Shown here one piece after another: positions 45,461 through 53,825 of a stretch of DNA of 53,825 nt. The stretch is taken from the NCBI GenBank assembly GCA_910588215.1, contig CAJUQJ010000014.1, positions 1-53,825 of the forward strand, in the 5' to 3' direction. Positions within the stretch are counted from its first letter, which is position 1, and each line of letters begins with the position of its first letter. Origin of the DNA: an uncultured Lachnospiraceae bacterium (lineage in GTDB: Bacteria > Bacillota > Clostridia > Lachnospirales > Lachnospiraceae). The translations under genes and the position numbers were made by a program. Under the pieces are notes generated by a model. It was given only the letters and a program-made list of their open reading frames with translations. It was not told the origin of the DNA and did no database searches.

Positions 45461-48124
45461 TCACTCCGCCTCCCGCAACCGCTCCACCACGGACCGTTTA
45501 GCCACATAGCAGTAAGATATGAGCGGAATCAACATTCCCAACAGCAGGAAGAATGGCGTCACCGCCAGGATTGGCACAATATTGATCCTATAAGTAAAGA
45601 ACCAGAACATCCCTTCCAGCGCCTGCCCGATCACCGGTCCCAAAACAATGACCGTCGCCAGCGTGACCATAACGGCACCTCCGGCAAAAAGCACCCCTTC
45701 CGTTATCAGCATGGTATTCAGCTGTTTTCCGGTCATGCCAACGGACTGCAGCACGGCAAACTCCTTTCTCCGGGTCAGGATACCAGTGAGGATCGCATTG
45801 AGGAAGTTCAACACACCGATCAGTCCCACCACCAGACTGACTGCCGTCCCGACAAGCAGAAACATAATCTTCAGCTCATAGAATTCCTGCTCACGGGTCA
45901 TCCTGCTCTCGTAATCATAGAAAGATCCTTCTCCTTCCGTATATTCTTTCAGATACTGCTCCATAATCCTTGTCTGTTCATCCGCGCAGTCGAACGCATA
46001 GTACAAGACCGCATCCGTTCCCGTATGTTCCTTAAAGGTGTCCGCATTCATCACAAATTCATCATCCCCGTAAAACCGGTAGGTCAGTGTGTTCGGCACA
46101 AGCACGGTAGCAACCACTTCATACTTCTCCTCCCGATATTCTTTTGCCCGCTGCGCCCACAAAAGGTTCCCCAGACTCGCATTCTCCGGATAGACCTCTC
46201 CTGTTTGCGGGTTATAATACTCATACGTATCCACGTACCGCAGCGTAACCTGATCTCCCACTTTCGCCCAGTGCCAGTCCTCACGGAGATTGTGATAATC
46301 ATCTGTGTCATATACTGCTGCCACGTAATTGCCGCCTTCTTTCAACTTGCCGAGGTCACCGTCTATGACCTCCAGCTTATCGATAAGGAAATCCTCCATG
46401 CCGTACAGCCGTGTCTCCATGGCCCGCCGATCCCCCACATGCTCCAAAATATCATCGACCATAAAATCAAGATCTTCCCCGCTAAGCCCTCCTTTGCGCC
46501 AACTGCTGTAAACATCTCTGGCTCTCTTTTCAGTGACCAGTTCCTCCACATCGGATACCGTACCGTAAGCCCTGCCTCCGGTAATCCCATTCTGCTGCTC
46601 GATGCGCGCGATCGTCTCCTCCGATACTGCCGCTTCTTTTCCGCGTTCTTTATTCATCCACTTCTGGGATACCTGAAAGTACGATGCCTCAGCCAGCAGA
46701 AAATCCTGCGTCACATCGCGCAGATATTTATCCGTATCAAATCCACTCGTAAATACATGAGTCATCTCCAGGATCACGATGGCCAACGACATGGAGATCA
46801 CACTGATCAACGTCTTACTCTTGTTCCTGCCCAGATTCGCCCAGGCCATCTTCGGGATCAATGCCCCTGTTCTCCCCTTTCTTTCCTTCCTCCTGCTCCG
46901 GGCACCTTCCGTATACCGCAGCGCTTCGATCGGTGATATCTTTGCCGCCATCCTGCGCGGTTTCCCGCAAGATAAATATACCGTGATCAGAGAAAAAAGG
47001 GAGGCTCCGACAAAGATCAGCGGATCGATGGAACTCACCATAAAGATACCGTCCATATTGACTGCTGTGACCCGTGTGATCACTATTCCCAGAAGATACC
47101 CGGCTGCAGCGCCCACCGGAATACCGATCGCGGAAAGCGCCGCTGCCTGCAGCAGGATGATCCGCTTGATCTGCCGCCCCGTGGTGCCGATCGTCTTGAG
47201 CAGGCCATAGAACCGCACATCGTTGGAGACCGCGATGCGGAATATATTGTTGATGATCAGATAGCCCGTAAATATGATCAGAAGCAGCGCCGCCATAAGA
47301 GCCAATACCATGCCCAGATCCATATTTTCACCTAATTGTGCGGAAACATAGCCCCAGTTGACCCCTGTCGCGATATAGTCCTCTGCTCCCGGTTTCTCAT
47401 CCTGATATCCGTGCCTTTCCAGAATCTCCTGCAGGGTATCCTGAATCCCGGATGCACTCTTGAACATGAGGTTCATCGTATGGTAGGTACACATCCCGTT
47501 ATTGCCCTCAGTACCCAGTTTCTTGAAGATTTCTTCCGCCCGGCTTCTGGGAAGCACCACGTTATTCGCCACCACCGCCATATCATATTCCCAATAACCG
47601 CACAAGGTAAATGTCTCCGTCGTCTCAGTACCGTCTACATCGAAAGACATCGTAAACGAATTGCCGATTACCGGCTCCACGCCCAGTAACTTGAGCACTC
47701 TTAAGTCCGTGGCCGCCTCATTCGTGCCCTCCGCCGGCAGACGCCCTTCGACCGGCGTACAGAAAGACCATTTCGCCGAGTTTTCATCGTAATAATTCAC
47801 CTCCACATGACTCTTGTTGAAAGGCGCTTCCAATGGCATACCCACAAATAATCTGTCTCCGTATTCTTTGATCAACGGATCCTCCTTCAACTCGTCAAAC
47901 TGCTCCTGGGTGATATTCTTAAACACCGCATGGTTATACCCTCCTGCCTGCCGGAAGTTAGACTGCTCAAACCCTTCCTTCAAGGATATTCCCGCGGTAA
48001 AAAGCGCCGTAAATAATACGGTCGTCAACACTATCGCCAGTATTGTGATGATATTTCTGTTTCTCGCCGACTTCATATGAGCTATGCTGAGTCTGCGGAT
48101 ACATTTCTTGTTTGCTACTCTCAT
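45461..48124 (-). CDS. ABC transporter permease, FtsX/MacB type, 887 aa
   Basis: An N-terminal membrane helix (NIITILAIVLTTVLFTALFTAGI) is followed by a large outside domain and a three-helix FtsX block (near 290-420, with FYGLLKTIGTTGRQIKRI). A second helix, a second outside domain and a final three-helix FtsX block (LQSVGMTGKQLNTMLITEG) follow. This two-block plan is that of permeases in peptide-antibiotic detoxification or lipoprotein-type transporters. ATG 48124 has GGGAGG five bases upstream; the longer frame to 48202 is unlikely. It follows its ATPase gene by 71 bases and belongs with the two-component genes further upstream. Confidence 0.9.
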   Translation of the reverse strand: MRVANKKCIRRLSIAHMKSARNRNIITILAIVLTTVLFTALFTAGISLKEGFEQSNFRQAGGYNHAVFKNITQEQFDELKEDPLIKEYGDRLFVGMPLEAPFNKSHVEVNYYDENSAKWSFCTPVEGRLPAEGTNEAATDLRVLKLLGVEPVIGNSFTMSFDVDGTETTETFTLCGYWEYDMAVVANNVVLPRSRAEEIFKKLGTEGNNGMCTYHTMNLMFKSASGIQDTLQEILERHGYQDEKPGAEDYIATGVNWGYVSAQLGENMDLGMVLALMAALLLIIFTGYLIINNIFRIAVSNDVRFYGLLKTIGTTGRQIKRIILLQAAALSAIGIPVGAAAGYLLGIVITRVTAVNMDGIFMVSSIDPLIFVGASLFSLITVYLSCGKPRRMAAKISPIEALRYTEGARSRRKERKGRTGALIPKMAWANLGRNKSKTLISVISMSLAIVILEMTHVFTSGFDTDKYLRDVTQDFLLAEASYFQVSQKWMNKERGKEAAVSEETIARIEQQNGITGGRAYGTVSDVEELVTEKRARDVYSSWRKGGLSGEDLDFMVDDILEHVGDRRAMETRLYGMEDFLIDKLEVIDGDLGKLKEGGNYVAAVYDTDDYHNLREDWHWAKVGDQVTLRYVDTYEYYNPQTGEVYPENASLGNLLWAQRAKEYREEKYEVVATVLVPNTLTYRFYGDDEFVMNADTFKEHTGTDAVLYYAFDCADEQTRIMEQYLKEYTEGEGSFYDYESRMTREQEFYELKIMFLLVGTAVSLVVGLIGVLNFLNAILTGILTRRKEFAVLQSVGMTGKQLNTMLITEGVLFAGGAVMVTLATVIVLGPVIGQALEGMFWFFTYRINIVPILAVTPFFLLLGMLIPLISYCYVAKRSVVERLREAE

Positions 48125-48137
48125 ACTAACCTCCCAT

Positions 48138-48154
48138 GATTTGCAAAGCAAATC
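48138..48154. promoter_or_regulatory. Hairpin beside the ribosome binding site of the ABC permease gene
   Basis: GATTTGC-AAA-GCAAATC, a perfect 7-bp stem, directly precedes ATGGGAGG on the minus strand. The same arrangement (hairpin ending AATC, then ATGGGGG) precedes the ABC exporter start at 52741. Confidence 0.5.
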
Positions 48155-48195
48155 TAAAACTTCTTCGCTAAGCGGCCCTTGCTGCAAGTATGACA

Positions 48196-48867
48196 TCAAC
48201 ACCCATCCACGATCCTGCCATCCTCAATACGGATAATGCGGTCCGCAAGCTGGGCGATCTCCTCATTATGTGTGATCATAACGATGGTCTGTGCAAGTTT
48301 CTGACTGCTGATCTTCAACAGGCTAAGCACATCCTGGCTGGTCCGGGAATCCAGATTCCCGGTAGGCTCATCCGCCAATATAATAGCCGGTTTCGCCGCC
48401 AGGGCACGGGCGATCGCCACTCTCTGCTGCTGCCCACCGGACAGATTGCCTGGCAGATTCGACAGCTTCGCAGACAGTCCCAGCATGTCGATGATGGAAT
48501 CGATATATTTCCGTTCCGGCTCGTTGCCATCCAGCTGTACCGGCAGCACGATGTTCTCGTACACATTAAGCACCGGTACCAGATTGTAATTTTGGAATAC
48601 GAAACCAATCTTTCGACGCCGAAAGATCGTAAGCGCCTCATCCTTTAACGTAAAAATATCCTTTCCGTCCACAGTCACTGTTCCGGAAGTGGGCCGATCC
48701 AGTCCGCCCAGCATGTGAAGCAGGGTGCTCTTTCCGCTGCCTGACGTCCCCACTATAGCTACAAACTCCCCCTTATCCACTTTAAGATCCACGCCATCTA
48801 ATGCGTGTACTTCGTTTTCTCCTGCACCGTATATTTTTCGTAAATTCTTGGTTGATAGTATCGTCAT
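48196..48867 (-). CDS. ABC transporter ATP-binding protein (MacB/LolD type)
   Basis: 223 residues with Walker A GTSGSGKST (40-48), Q-loop FVFQNYNLVPVLNVYENI, signature LSGGQQQR (near 143), Walker B IILADEPTG (near 162) and switch MITHNEEIA. NLVPVLNVYENI and DEPTGNLDSRT are typical of the class that pairs with FtsX-type permeases. The permease gene follows by 71 bases. It energises the transporter at the inner membrane face. Confidence 0.95.
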   Translation of the reverse strand: MTILSTKNLRKIYGAGENEVHALDGVDLKVDKGEFVAIVGTSGSGKSTLLHMLGGLDRPTSGTVTVDGKDIFTLKDEALTIFRRRKIGFVFQNYNLVPVLNVYENIVLPVQLDGNEPERKYIDSIIDMLGLSAKLSNLPGNLSGGQQQRVAIARALAAKPAIILADEPTGNLDSRTSQDVLSLLKISSQKLAQTIVMITHNEEIAQLADRIIRIEDGRIVDGC

Positions 48868-49131
48868 TGCTTTAGCCGTGCCCCTTTCCCAGTGTGCTTT
48901 TTTGCATAAAGTCCTTTTCGGCCGAAATGGATTGCAACCGCACAGATAAAAAAATCTGCATCATGAAGTATTTCTCTTCACAAGACAGATTATCGCATAA
49001 GATTCTTACTATTCTCTTTCCATGGCAAAATAAAATCTAACAGTTTTGAAAGATTGTGCCATCCTATTACAGAAATTCTACATCCCGGCCAACGGACCGC
49101 TGTCCGAAAGAAGAAATCCAGGATACCGGCC
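48868..49131. other. Intergenic region between the sensor kinase and the ABC transporter genes
   Basis: 264 bases without a gene. It should carry the ABC transporter promoter and a binding site for the neighbouring response regulator, but I found no convincing -35/-10 pair or clear inverted repeat. Confidence 0.4.
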
Positions 49132-50064
49132 TTAATCCACCGGCAAATATATGGAGAAAGTCGCACCCAGGCCTTCCTTGGACGACACCTTGATATAGCC
49201 GGACTCCTGCTTAAGTATTTCCCGCGTAAGATAAAGTCCGATACCCAGGCCTTCCTGATCTGCCACTCGTAAAGAACGGTAAAACCGCCCGAATATCTTC
49301 GCCTGCTCCTCCTCCGAAATTCCGCCTCCGGTATCTGTGACCTCGATACAGATAAAAAGCTTATAGTTCTTCAACCTGACCGTAACACCGCCCCGCTCCG
49401 TATATTTGATGGCATTGTCGATGAGATTACCAAGAGCTTCTTTCGTCCATTTCAAGTCGAAACAGGCAGTTATCTCCTCCATCCCTTCAGAGAAAATCTT
49501 CAGATACAATCCCTTTTCCCGCGCCTTTCCCCCAAACGCTCTCTCCATCTCGGAAAGAAGCGGTAAGACGGCAGTCTTCTTCGGCTGCAGCACAAGTATC
49601 CCCGTTTCCAATCTCGAAAGCCTGACGAGCATATCGACAAGGAATTGCAACTTCTGCGCCTGATCTGCCAGAAGTTCCAAATTCTCCCTGTTCTCGTCAG
49701 ACTCTGACTGCAGCTGCTCCTGTAATAGTTCCGTATAGAGCATGATATTGGCTAGCGGTGTTTTTGTCTGATGGGAAATATCTGCGATTATCGTCTTGAT
49801 CCGCTCTTTCTCCTCCGCTGTTTTTCTGGCCGAAATCTCCAAAGTACCCAGATATTCTGCCATCCTGCTCTCCAGCGCAGAATACAGCGACTCACTGAAT
49901 ACGCTCTCCCGAAATGTGCCGTCTATAGCCGCCTCCAGCATACGCTTCATTCGTTCCAGACTATGTCTTACTTTATAATGATCCACGATCACGAGGAGCA
50001 CTGCACCAAGCAGGCAGGCAATGCCTATTATCAATATGATCATTGCCCGCCTGTCATCTGCCAT
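49132..50064 (-). CDS. Sensor histidine kinase, single-TM type, 310 aa
   Basis: One N-terminal membrane helix (8-28) with almost no outside domain, a short linker, a HisKA box with the phosphorylated His98 (ADISHQTKTPLANI) and an HATPase domain: N box NLIDNAIKYT, G1 DTGGGI, and GLGIGLYLTREI. With so little sensor region, it may sense through the neighbouring ABC transporter, as in Bce-like modules. It follows the response regulator by 47 bases. Confidence 0.93.
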   Translation of the reverse strand: MADDRRAMIILIIGIACLLGAVLLVIVDHYKVRHSLERMKRMLEAAIDGTFRESVFSESLYSALESRMAEYLGTLEISARKTAEEKERIKTIIADISHQTKTPLANIMLYTELLQEQLQSESDENRENLELLADQAQKLQFLVDMLVRLSRLETGILVLQPKKTAVLPLLSEMERAFGGKAREKGLYLKIFSEGMEEITACFDLKWTKEALGNLIDNAIKYTERGGVTVRLKNYKLFICIEVTDTGGGISEEEQAKIFGRFYRSLRVADQEGLGIGLYLTREILKQESGYIKVSSKEGLGATFSIYLPVD

Positions 50065-50111
50065 GAAGTATTGTCTCCCGTCTATATGCTGTATTCAAAC
50101 CCGTCTTCCTC

Positions 50112-50828
50112 TTACTCAAATCGATATCCAACCCCATACACTGTTCTGATCCTATCCTGTGCTCCCAACTTATCCCGCAAACGTTTGACGGTGACGGACA
50201 GCGCATTCTCATCCACAAATTCCGCCTCCGAGGACCAGATACGCTCCAAAAGCCGTTCCCTCGTCAGCGAAATCCCCCTGTTATCCACCAGAACACGCAG
50301 CAGTTTCTGCTCCGTCCTGCTCAACTCGATCTGTGTATCCCCGTGGTAATATTCCATCCGCTCAAAGTCAAATCGATAGTCATCGATCACGACCGCCTGT
50401 ACCTGTCTGTTGCGCTGCATCGCTTCCGCCTGCGCCTGCACACGGCGCAGCTGGGTCGCCACACGGGCCCGCAGCACCGCCAGGCTGAAAGGTTTGGTGA
50501 TATAGTCGTCTGCTCCCAGTTCCAGTCCCGTGACGATATCAATCTCCATATCATTGGCCGTCAGCATGATAACGGATACGTCATACTTTTCCCTGATCTC
50601 CCGCAGAAGATCAAGTCCGTTTCCATCCGGCAGATTGATGTCCAACAGTACAAGATCATATTGGCCCGGGAACGTCTGCCCGCTAAGCCGTCTGTCCGCT
50701 TCCTGTATAGTACCACAACTGTCTGCACTGATCTCCTCGCTACGCAGCGCCCGGCACAGACCGACCGCCAATGCTTTGTCGTCTTCCACGATCAGGATAT
50801 GCTGTTTCTTCCCGCTGTCTGTTTCCAT
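50112..50828 (-). CDS. OmpR/PhoB-family response regulator
   Basis: 238 residues. The receiver domain has the acidic pocket EDD (15-17), phosphorylation site D63 (LLDINLPDG), T (MLTAND) and K (YITKPFS). The C-terminal winged helix (about 140-238) contains LSRTEQKLLRVLVDN, RERLLERIW and the VYGVGYRFE end. First gene of the RR-HK-ABC group; it probably controls the ABC transporter genes. Confidence 0.95.
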   Translation of the reverse strand: METDSGKKQHILIVEDDKALAVGLCRALRSEEISADSCGTIQEADRRLSGQTFPGQYDLVLLDINLPDGNGLDLLREIREKYDVSVIMLTANDMEIDIVTGLELGADDYITKPFSLAVLRARVATQLRRVQAQAEAMQRNRQVQAVVIDDYRFDFERMEYYHGDTQIELSRTEQKLLRVLVDNRGISLTRERLLERIWSSEAEFVDENALSVTVKRLRDKLGAQDRIRTVYGVGYRFE

Positions 50829-50968
50829 ATCGTCCTCCTTGCCGGAGCGCAGTTAATATTCACAGTCCAATGTCAGTTCACCGCATCTGCTATTTTATGG
50901 TTCTCCTGAAGACCGCTGCGTTTGAAATCGAGCGAAAATACGTCTGAGGGAAAACTATATTTTCTTAA

Positions 50969-52741
50969 CTACTTAAGCTCATTCGCCGTCACATAGAAAT
51001 GATGGTAGATACCACCCAGTGCAAGCAGGCTCTCATGCGTGCCCTCTTCCACGATCCCTTCTTCCGTCAGTACCAGAATCCGATCGGAATTCCGGATACT
51101 GGATAGCCTGTGGGCAATCGTGATGGTCGTCCTTCCCTTTGCCAGTGCCTCCAAAGACCTAGCCACCTGGAACTCACTCTCATTGTCCAGCGCCGAAGTA
51201 GCCTCATCCATGATCAGTATAGGCGGATTCTTAAGGAAAACCCTGGCAATGCTGATCCGCTGTTTCTGTCCGCCGGACAGCTTGACGCCACGTTCGCCCA
51301 CATAGGTATCATAACCGTCTTTCAGAGTACGGATAAATTCATCAGCTCCGGCACGTTTCGCGGCTTCTATCACTTCTTCCCTTGTTGCATTCTCTCTGCC
51401 GTAAGAGATATTCTCATACACCGTACCGGAGAACAGATAAACATCCTGCTGTACCATACCGATATTCTGCCGCAGACTCTTGATCGTATACTTATGGATA
51501 TTCTTTCCATCCAGCAAGATCTCCCCCTGGTCAATATCGTAGAAACGAGGAATCAAGTTACACAATGTTGTCTTGCCGCCGCCGGAAGGCCCGACGATAG
51601 CGATCTTCTCCCCCGCGCGAATCTCCAGGTTTAAACCCTTGAAGACCACATTGTGGTCGTCCGGATACTCAAAACTTACATTATGAAAAGTAATGTTCCC
51701 CTGCGGATGCTCACAAGGCACCGCACCCGGCTCATCAAAAATCTCGATATCACTGTCCATAATTTGTACAAACCGCTCAATTCCTGTCATACCGCGCTGA
51801 AACTGCTCCGCAAACTCGATGATCCGGCGAATCGTAGCAATCAGTGTGCTCACGTACATCACATATGCCACCAGATCACCCGGCACGATCTTGCCCCTGA
51901 TCATGAAAAGACCGCCGGCCACCAGCAGCACCAGATACATTATGCCGTCAAATGCCCGTGTCGTCGTATGGAAAGCCGCCATGAACTTGTAAGTTTCCTT
52001 CTTGATACGGAAAAAATTAATATTGTCCTCCTCGAATTTCGCTTTTTCCTTCTCTTCGTTGGTAAAAGCCTTCACCACTTTCTGCCCCAGCAGGCTGTCC
52101 TCAATGCGGGCGTTGAGCTCGCCGATCTGTACACGCTGTTTGCGGAATGCTTCCCGCATACGCAGATTGATCATCGTGCATATTACCACCATCACCGGTA
52201 TCACCGCAAAAAGAATCAGTGTCAATCCAAGACTGATCCGTGCCAGGATCACGAAAGAAATGACCGCCTTGATACCCGCGATAAAAAACTCCTCCGGGCA
52301 GTGATGGGAGAACTCTGTCACGTCAAAAAGATCATTCGTGATCCGTCCCATGATCTGGCCTACCTTCGTGTTATTATAGTAAGTATTGGACAACTTCTGC
52401 AGATGAGCGTAAGCGTCCCGCCGCATATCTGTCTCAATGCGTGTTCCCATCACATGGCCAGTGTACGCCATATAGAAATTGGCCATTGAATCCACGATCC
52501 GCAGGATCAGGTACAACGCCCCGAGCCGCAAGATCACCGCCACCGTGAGTGACGCAAGATCATTCATCCCTGTATTGGTAATAAAACGGATGATCATCGG
52601 CAGTACCAATTCACAGATCGTCGTTAAGCCTGCACAGAGCAGATCAATGACCACGATCTTCCAGTATTTCTTATAGTAGGGCAAAAAGCGCCCGAGCAAT
52701 TCACCTGATTTATATGTTTTTACGTTACTCTGTATTTCCAT
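50969..52741 (-). CDS. ABC exporter, fused membrane and ATPase domains (MsbA/LmrA type)
   Basis: 590 residues: a six-helix membrane domain (about 1-320) and an ATPase domain with Walker A GPSGGGKTT (near 384), signature LSGGQKQR (near 487), Walker B ILIMDEATSALD (near 506) and switch TIAHRLSS. The start is ATG 52741, preceded by GGGGGAA; the longer frame to 52894 covers a hairpin array and is not expected to be coding. Such half-transporters act as dimers and export lipids, peptides or drugs. No partner gene is adjacent. The gap to the response regulator (50829-50968) shows no gene. Confidence 0.92.
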   Translation of the reverse strand: MEIQSNVKTYKSGELLGRFLPYYKKYWKIVVIDLLCAGLTTICELVLPMIIRFITNTGMNDLASLTVAVILRLGALYLILRIVDSMANFYMAYTGHVMGTRIETDMRRDAYAHLQKLSNTYYNNTKVGQIMGRITNDLFDVTEFSHHCPEEFFIAGIKAVISFVILARISLGLTLILFAVIPVMVVICTMINLRMREAFRKQRVQIGELNARIEDSLLGQKVVKAFTNEEKEKAKFEEDNINFFRIKKETYKFMAAFHTTTRAFDGIMYLVLLVAGGLFMIRGKIVPGDLVAYVMYVSTLIATIRRIIEFAEQFQRGMTGIERFVQIMDSDIEIFDEPGAVPCEHPQGNITFHNVSFEYPDDHNVVFKGLNLEIRAGEKIAIVGPSGGGKTTLCNLIPRFYDIDQGEILLDGKNIHKYTIKSLRQNIGMVQQDVYLFSGTVYENISYGRENATREEVIEAAKRAGADEFIRTLKDGYDTYVGERGVKLSGGQKQRISIARVFLKNPPILIMDEATSALDNESEFQVARSLEALAKGRTTITIAHRLSSIRNSDRILVLTEEGIVEEGTHESLLALGGIYHHFYVTANELK

Positions 52742-52754
52742 GATGTTCCCCCAT

Positions 52755-52896
52755 GATTCCGCTCTGCGGAATCTCAAATCCAAAGACAAGCAAGCTTGTC
52801 TGGAAAAACGCCCGTTTTTGGCGTTTTTCGGCGTGAAACATAGTACTTCTCCGCGAAATGCCCTCTGGCATGAGCGGCTAGAAGTACTTTTCACGC
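52755..52896. repeat. Array of four hairpins in the ABC exporter leader
   Basis: Three perfect stems follow each other: GATTCCGC/GCGGAATC (52755-52773), AGACAAGC/GCTTGTCT (52784-52801) and AAAAACGCC/GGCGTTTTT (52804-52828). A longer imperfect stem follows (52831-52896, with arms AGTACTTCT/AGAAGTACT). All lie upstream of the ABC exporter start on the minus strand. The third could act as a terminator in either direction. Confidence 0.7.
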
Positions 52897-52916
52897 TTAT
52901 ACTCCTGTTTAATACT

Positions 52917-52943
52917 AAAATCGGCGGTTATAAAGCCGCCGAT
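52917..52943 (-). terminator. Terminator downstream of the coiled-coil gene
   Basis: ATCGGCGG and CCGCCGAT form an 8-bp stem followed, on the minus strand, by TTTTAG. MITE copy B now lies between it and the coiled-coil gene. Confidence 0.65.
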
Positions 52944-52961
52944 CGTAGTGCTTGTATTTAT

Positions 52962-53258
52962 GTAACTATTCAGCCTTCGGCTTCCCAATTACTGAATCCG
53001 GCTTGTTCCAAGTTTGCCTTCGGCAAAAGGCCGGATCCTTCTCAACCTTTATGCATTCTCACGGCCTTTACAGTAAACCTCCATCATGCTCAACCTGTCG
53101 CTTGGCAGGCCACATGGCCATCTATGCTATGAACGTCGAAGACTTTCATAGTAAACCCCCATCATGCTCAGCCTGCCGCTTAGCGGGCCGCATGGCCATC
53201 CATGCTGTGAAAGTCGAAGACTTTCATAGTAATGCAAAGACCTAGGCTGAACTGTTAC
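52962..53258. mobile_element. MITE-like element, copy B (297 bp)
   Basis: The ends are GTAACTATTCAGCCTTCGG and CCTAGGCTGAACTGTTAC, related to those of copy A. Identical 8-bp direct repeats, GTATTTAT, flank it (52954-52961 and 53259-53266). The interior differs from copy A: a TTTGCC/GGCAAA hairpin and two 78-bp tandem repeats. No open frame encodes a transposase. The right target repeat contains the stop codon of the coiled-coil gene. Confidence 0.85.
53072..53229. repeat. Two tandem 78-bp repeats inside MITE B
   Basis: The units begin near 53072 and 53150 and share blocks such as CCATCATGCTCA, GGCC(A/G)CATGGCCATC and GTCGAAGACTTTCATAGTAA. A third, diverged unit is at 41944-42008. Confidence 0.75.
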
Positions 53259-53262
53259 GTAT

Positions 53263-53825
53263 TTATGCCATTGCCTTCAGCTTCATATCATGCATCTTGA
53301 TATACATATCCTGCATCTCCTGCTTGGCATCCACATCTAAAGCAAGCTTAACATATTCGTTCAGCTTTCTGTTCAGGTCCAAATGCCCTTCGGCAACCCG
53401 CTGGATATTGACACGGATCTCGTTCTCAACTGTCAGCTCTATGTTGATCACCCTGTCCTTCAGTTCTTTCACATCAATCTGCAGCTTCTGTACTTCAGAC
53501 TTTACCTCCTGCATTTCAGATGTCATACCTTTGACGTTGGCCCTCATCTCCTGCATACTGTCTTTCATGCCTACGGCATCGTCCCTCATTTCCTGCACGC
53601 TGGCTCTCACGCCTTCGATGTCAACCCTCATCTCCTGCATACCAAACTTCATGTCTGCAATATTGGTATTCATCCCCTGCATTCCATGCTTCATGCCAGC
53701 AGCATCGGTCTTCATACCTTCTACATCGGCCTTCATCTCCTGCATACCAGTCTTCATGCCTTCTACGTCAGCCTTCATCTCCTGCATACCAGTCTTCATG
53801 CCTTCTACGTCAGCCTTCATCTCCT
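53263..53825 (-). CDS. Coiled-coil protein of 14-residue repeats, N-terminus outside window
   Basis: The frame is open to the window edge, so the start is not seen. The visible 187 residues consist of at least ten 14-residue units of the form M(K/R)xDxxGMKxxMQE, two of them identical at the DNA level (42 bp, 53738-53825), then a heptad region (VQKLQIDVKELKDRVINIELTVENEI) and a C-terminal helix. Met sits at regular core positions. It is probably a long parallel coiled coil; the role is unknown. The stop codon lies within the target duplication of MITE B, so the gene ends exactly at the insertion. Confidence 0.8.
   Translation of the reverse strand, partial: EMKADVEGMKTGMQEMKADVEGMKTGMQEMKADVEGMKTDAAGMKHGMQGMNTNIADMKFGMQEMRVDIEGVRASVQEMRDDAVGMKDSMQEMRANVKGMTSEMQEVKSEVQKLQIDVKELKDRVINIELTVENEIRVNIQRVAEGHLDLNRKLNEYVKLALDVDAKQEMQDMYIKMHDMKLKAMA

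Noticed and set aside
52742..52894. N-terminal extension of the ABC exporter
   Set aside because: The stretch is a hairpin array with no transporter similarity, and a good ribosome site precedes ATG 52741.
53738..53825. Tandem 42-bp repeats considered as CRISPR or satellite
   Set aside because: They are in frame and encode 14-residue coiled-coil units of an open reading frame.

Overview
The window looks like a chromosome segment of a motile, Gram-positive Lachnospiraceae-type Firmicute. The signs are two flagellins with a FliS chaperone, a DUF6240-type flagellar protein, BofA and DUF2508/YaaL homologues, CarD, strong AGGAGG ribosome binding sites and consensus SigA/SigD promoters. The genus cannot be decided from the sequence alone.

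Region 1 (1 to about 23,649) is the right-hand part of a large, AT-rich mobile element. It holds the N-terminal two thirds of a type I restriction subunit (HsdR) preceded by a small winged-helix regulator, and a solitary EcoRI-family adenine methyltransferase behind an attenuator-like terminator. A 1,660-residue Cna-B surface protein follows, then an ArdC-like antirestriction protein, a lone tyrosine recombinase, and accessory genes (DUF5688-like, DUF262, RadC). The right end carries a Tn554-like block: three tandem tyrosine recombinases and a DUF6262/TnpC-like protein. The element enters cpaF (Tad pilus ATPase) exactly after codon 273, in the conserved DRII(V)GEVRG motif, so CpaF is cut and given an element-encoded tail. 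No relaxase or secretion genes are visible; they would lie to the left. Two non-coding stretches stand out: a hairpin array at 9.5-9.75 kb, and a promoter-driven tandem pair of structured RNA modules at 10.73-10.93 kb whose helices covary between the copies.

Region 2 (23,650 to about 35,450) is chromosomal. It contains the remains of a tad operon (prepilin peptidase, CpaE-like, broken CpaF), bofA, yaaL, fliS, flagellin 1, a 1,009-residue DUF6240/FliK-like protein under a SigD-type promoter, and flagellin 2. Between the two flagellin transcription units sits a complete type III toxin-antitoxin system: a perfect SigA promoter, three 35-nt ToxI repeats, a hairpin terminator, and a ToxN/AbiQ-like endoribonuclease.

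Region 3 (35,450 to 45,110) has housekeeping genes: glycogen branching enzyme, a TPR/degenerate-AAA protein, rsmA/ksgA, tatD, tRNA-Lys(CTT), a putative 10-TM metal exporter and CarD. Region 4 (45,461 to 53,825) has a two-component system with an FtsX-type ABC transporter, an ABC exporter, and a coiled-coil protein built of 14-residue repeats that runs off the window. A MITE-like family (two copies, each with an 8-bp target duplication) and several hairpin repeats are scattered through regions 2-4.
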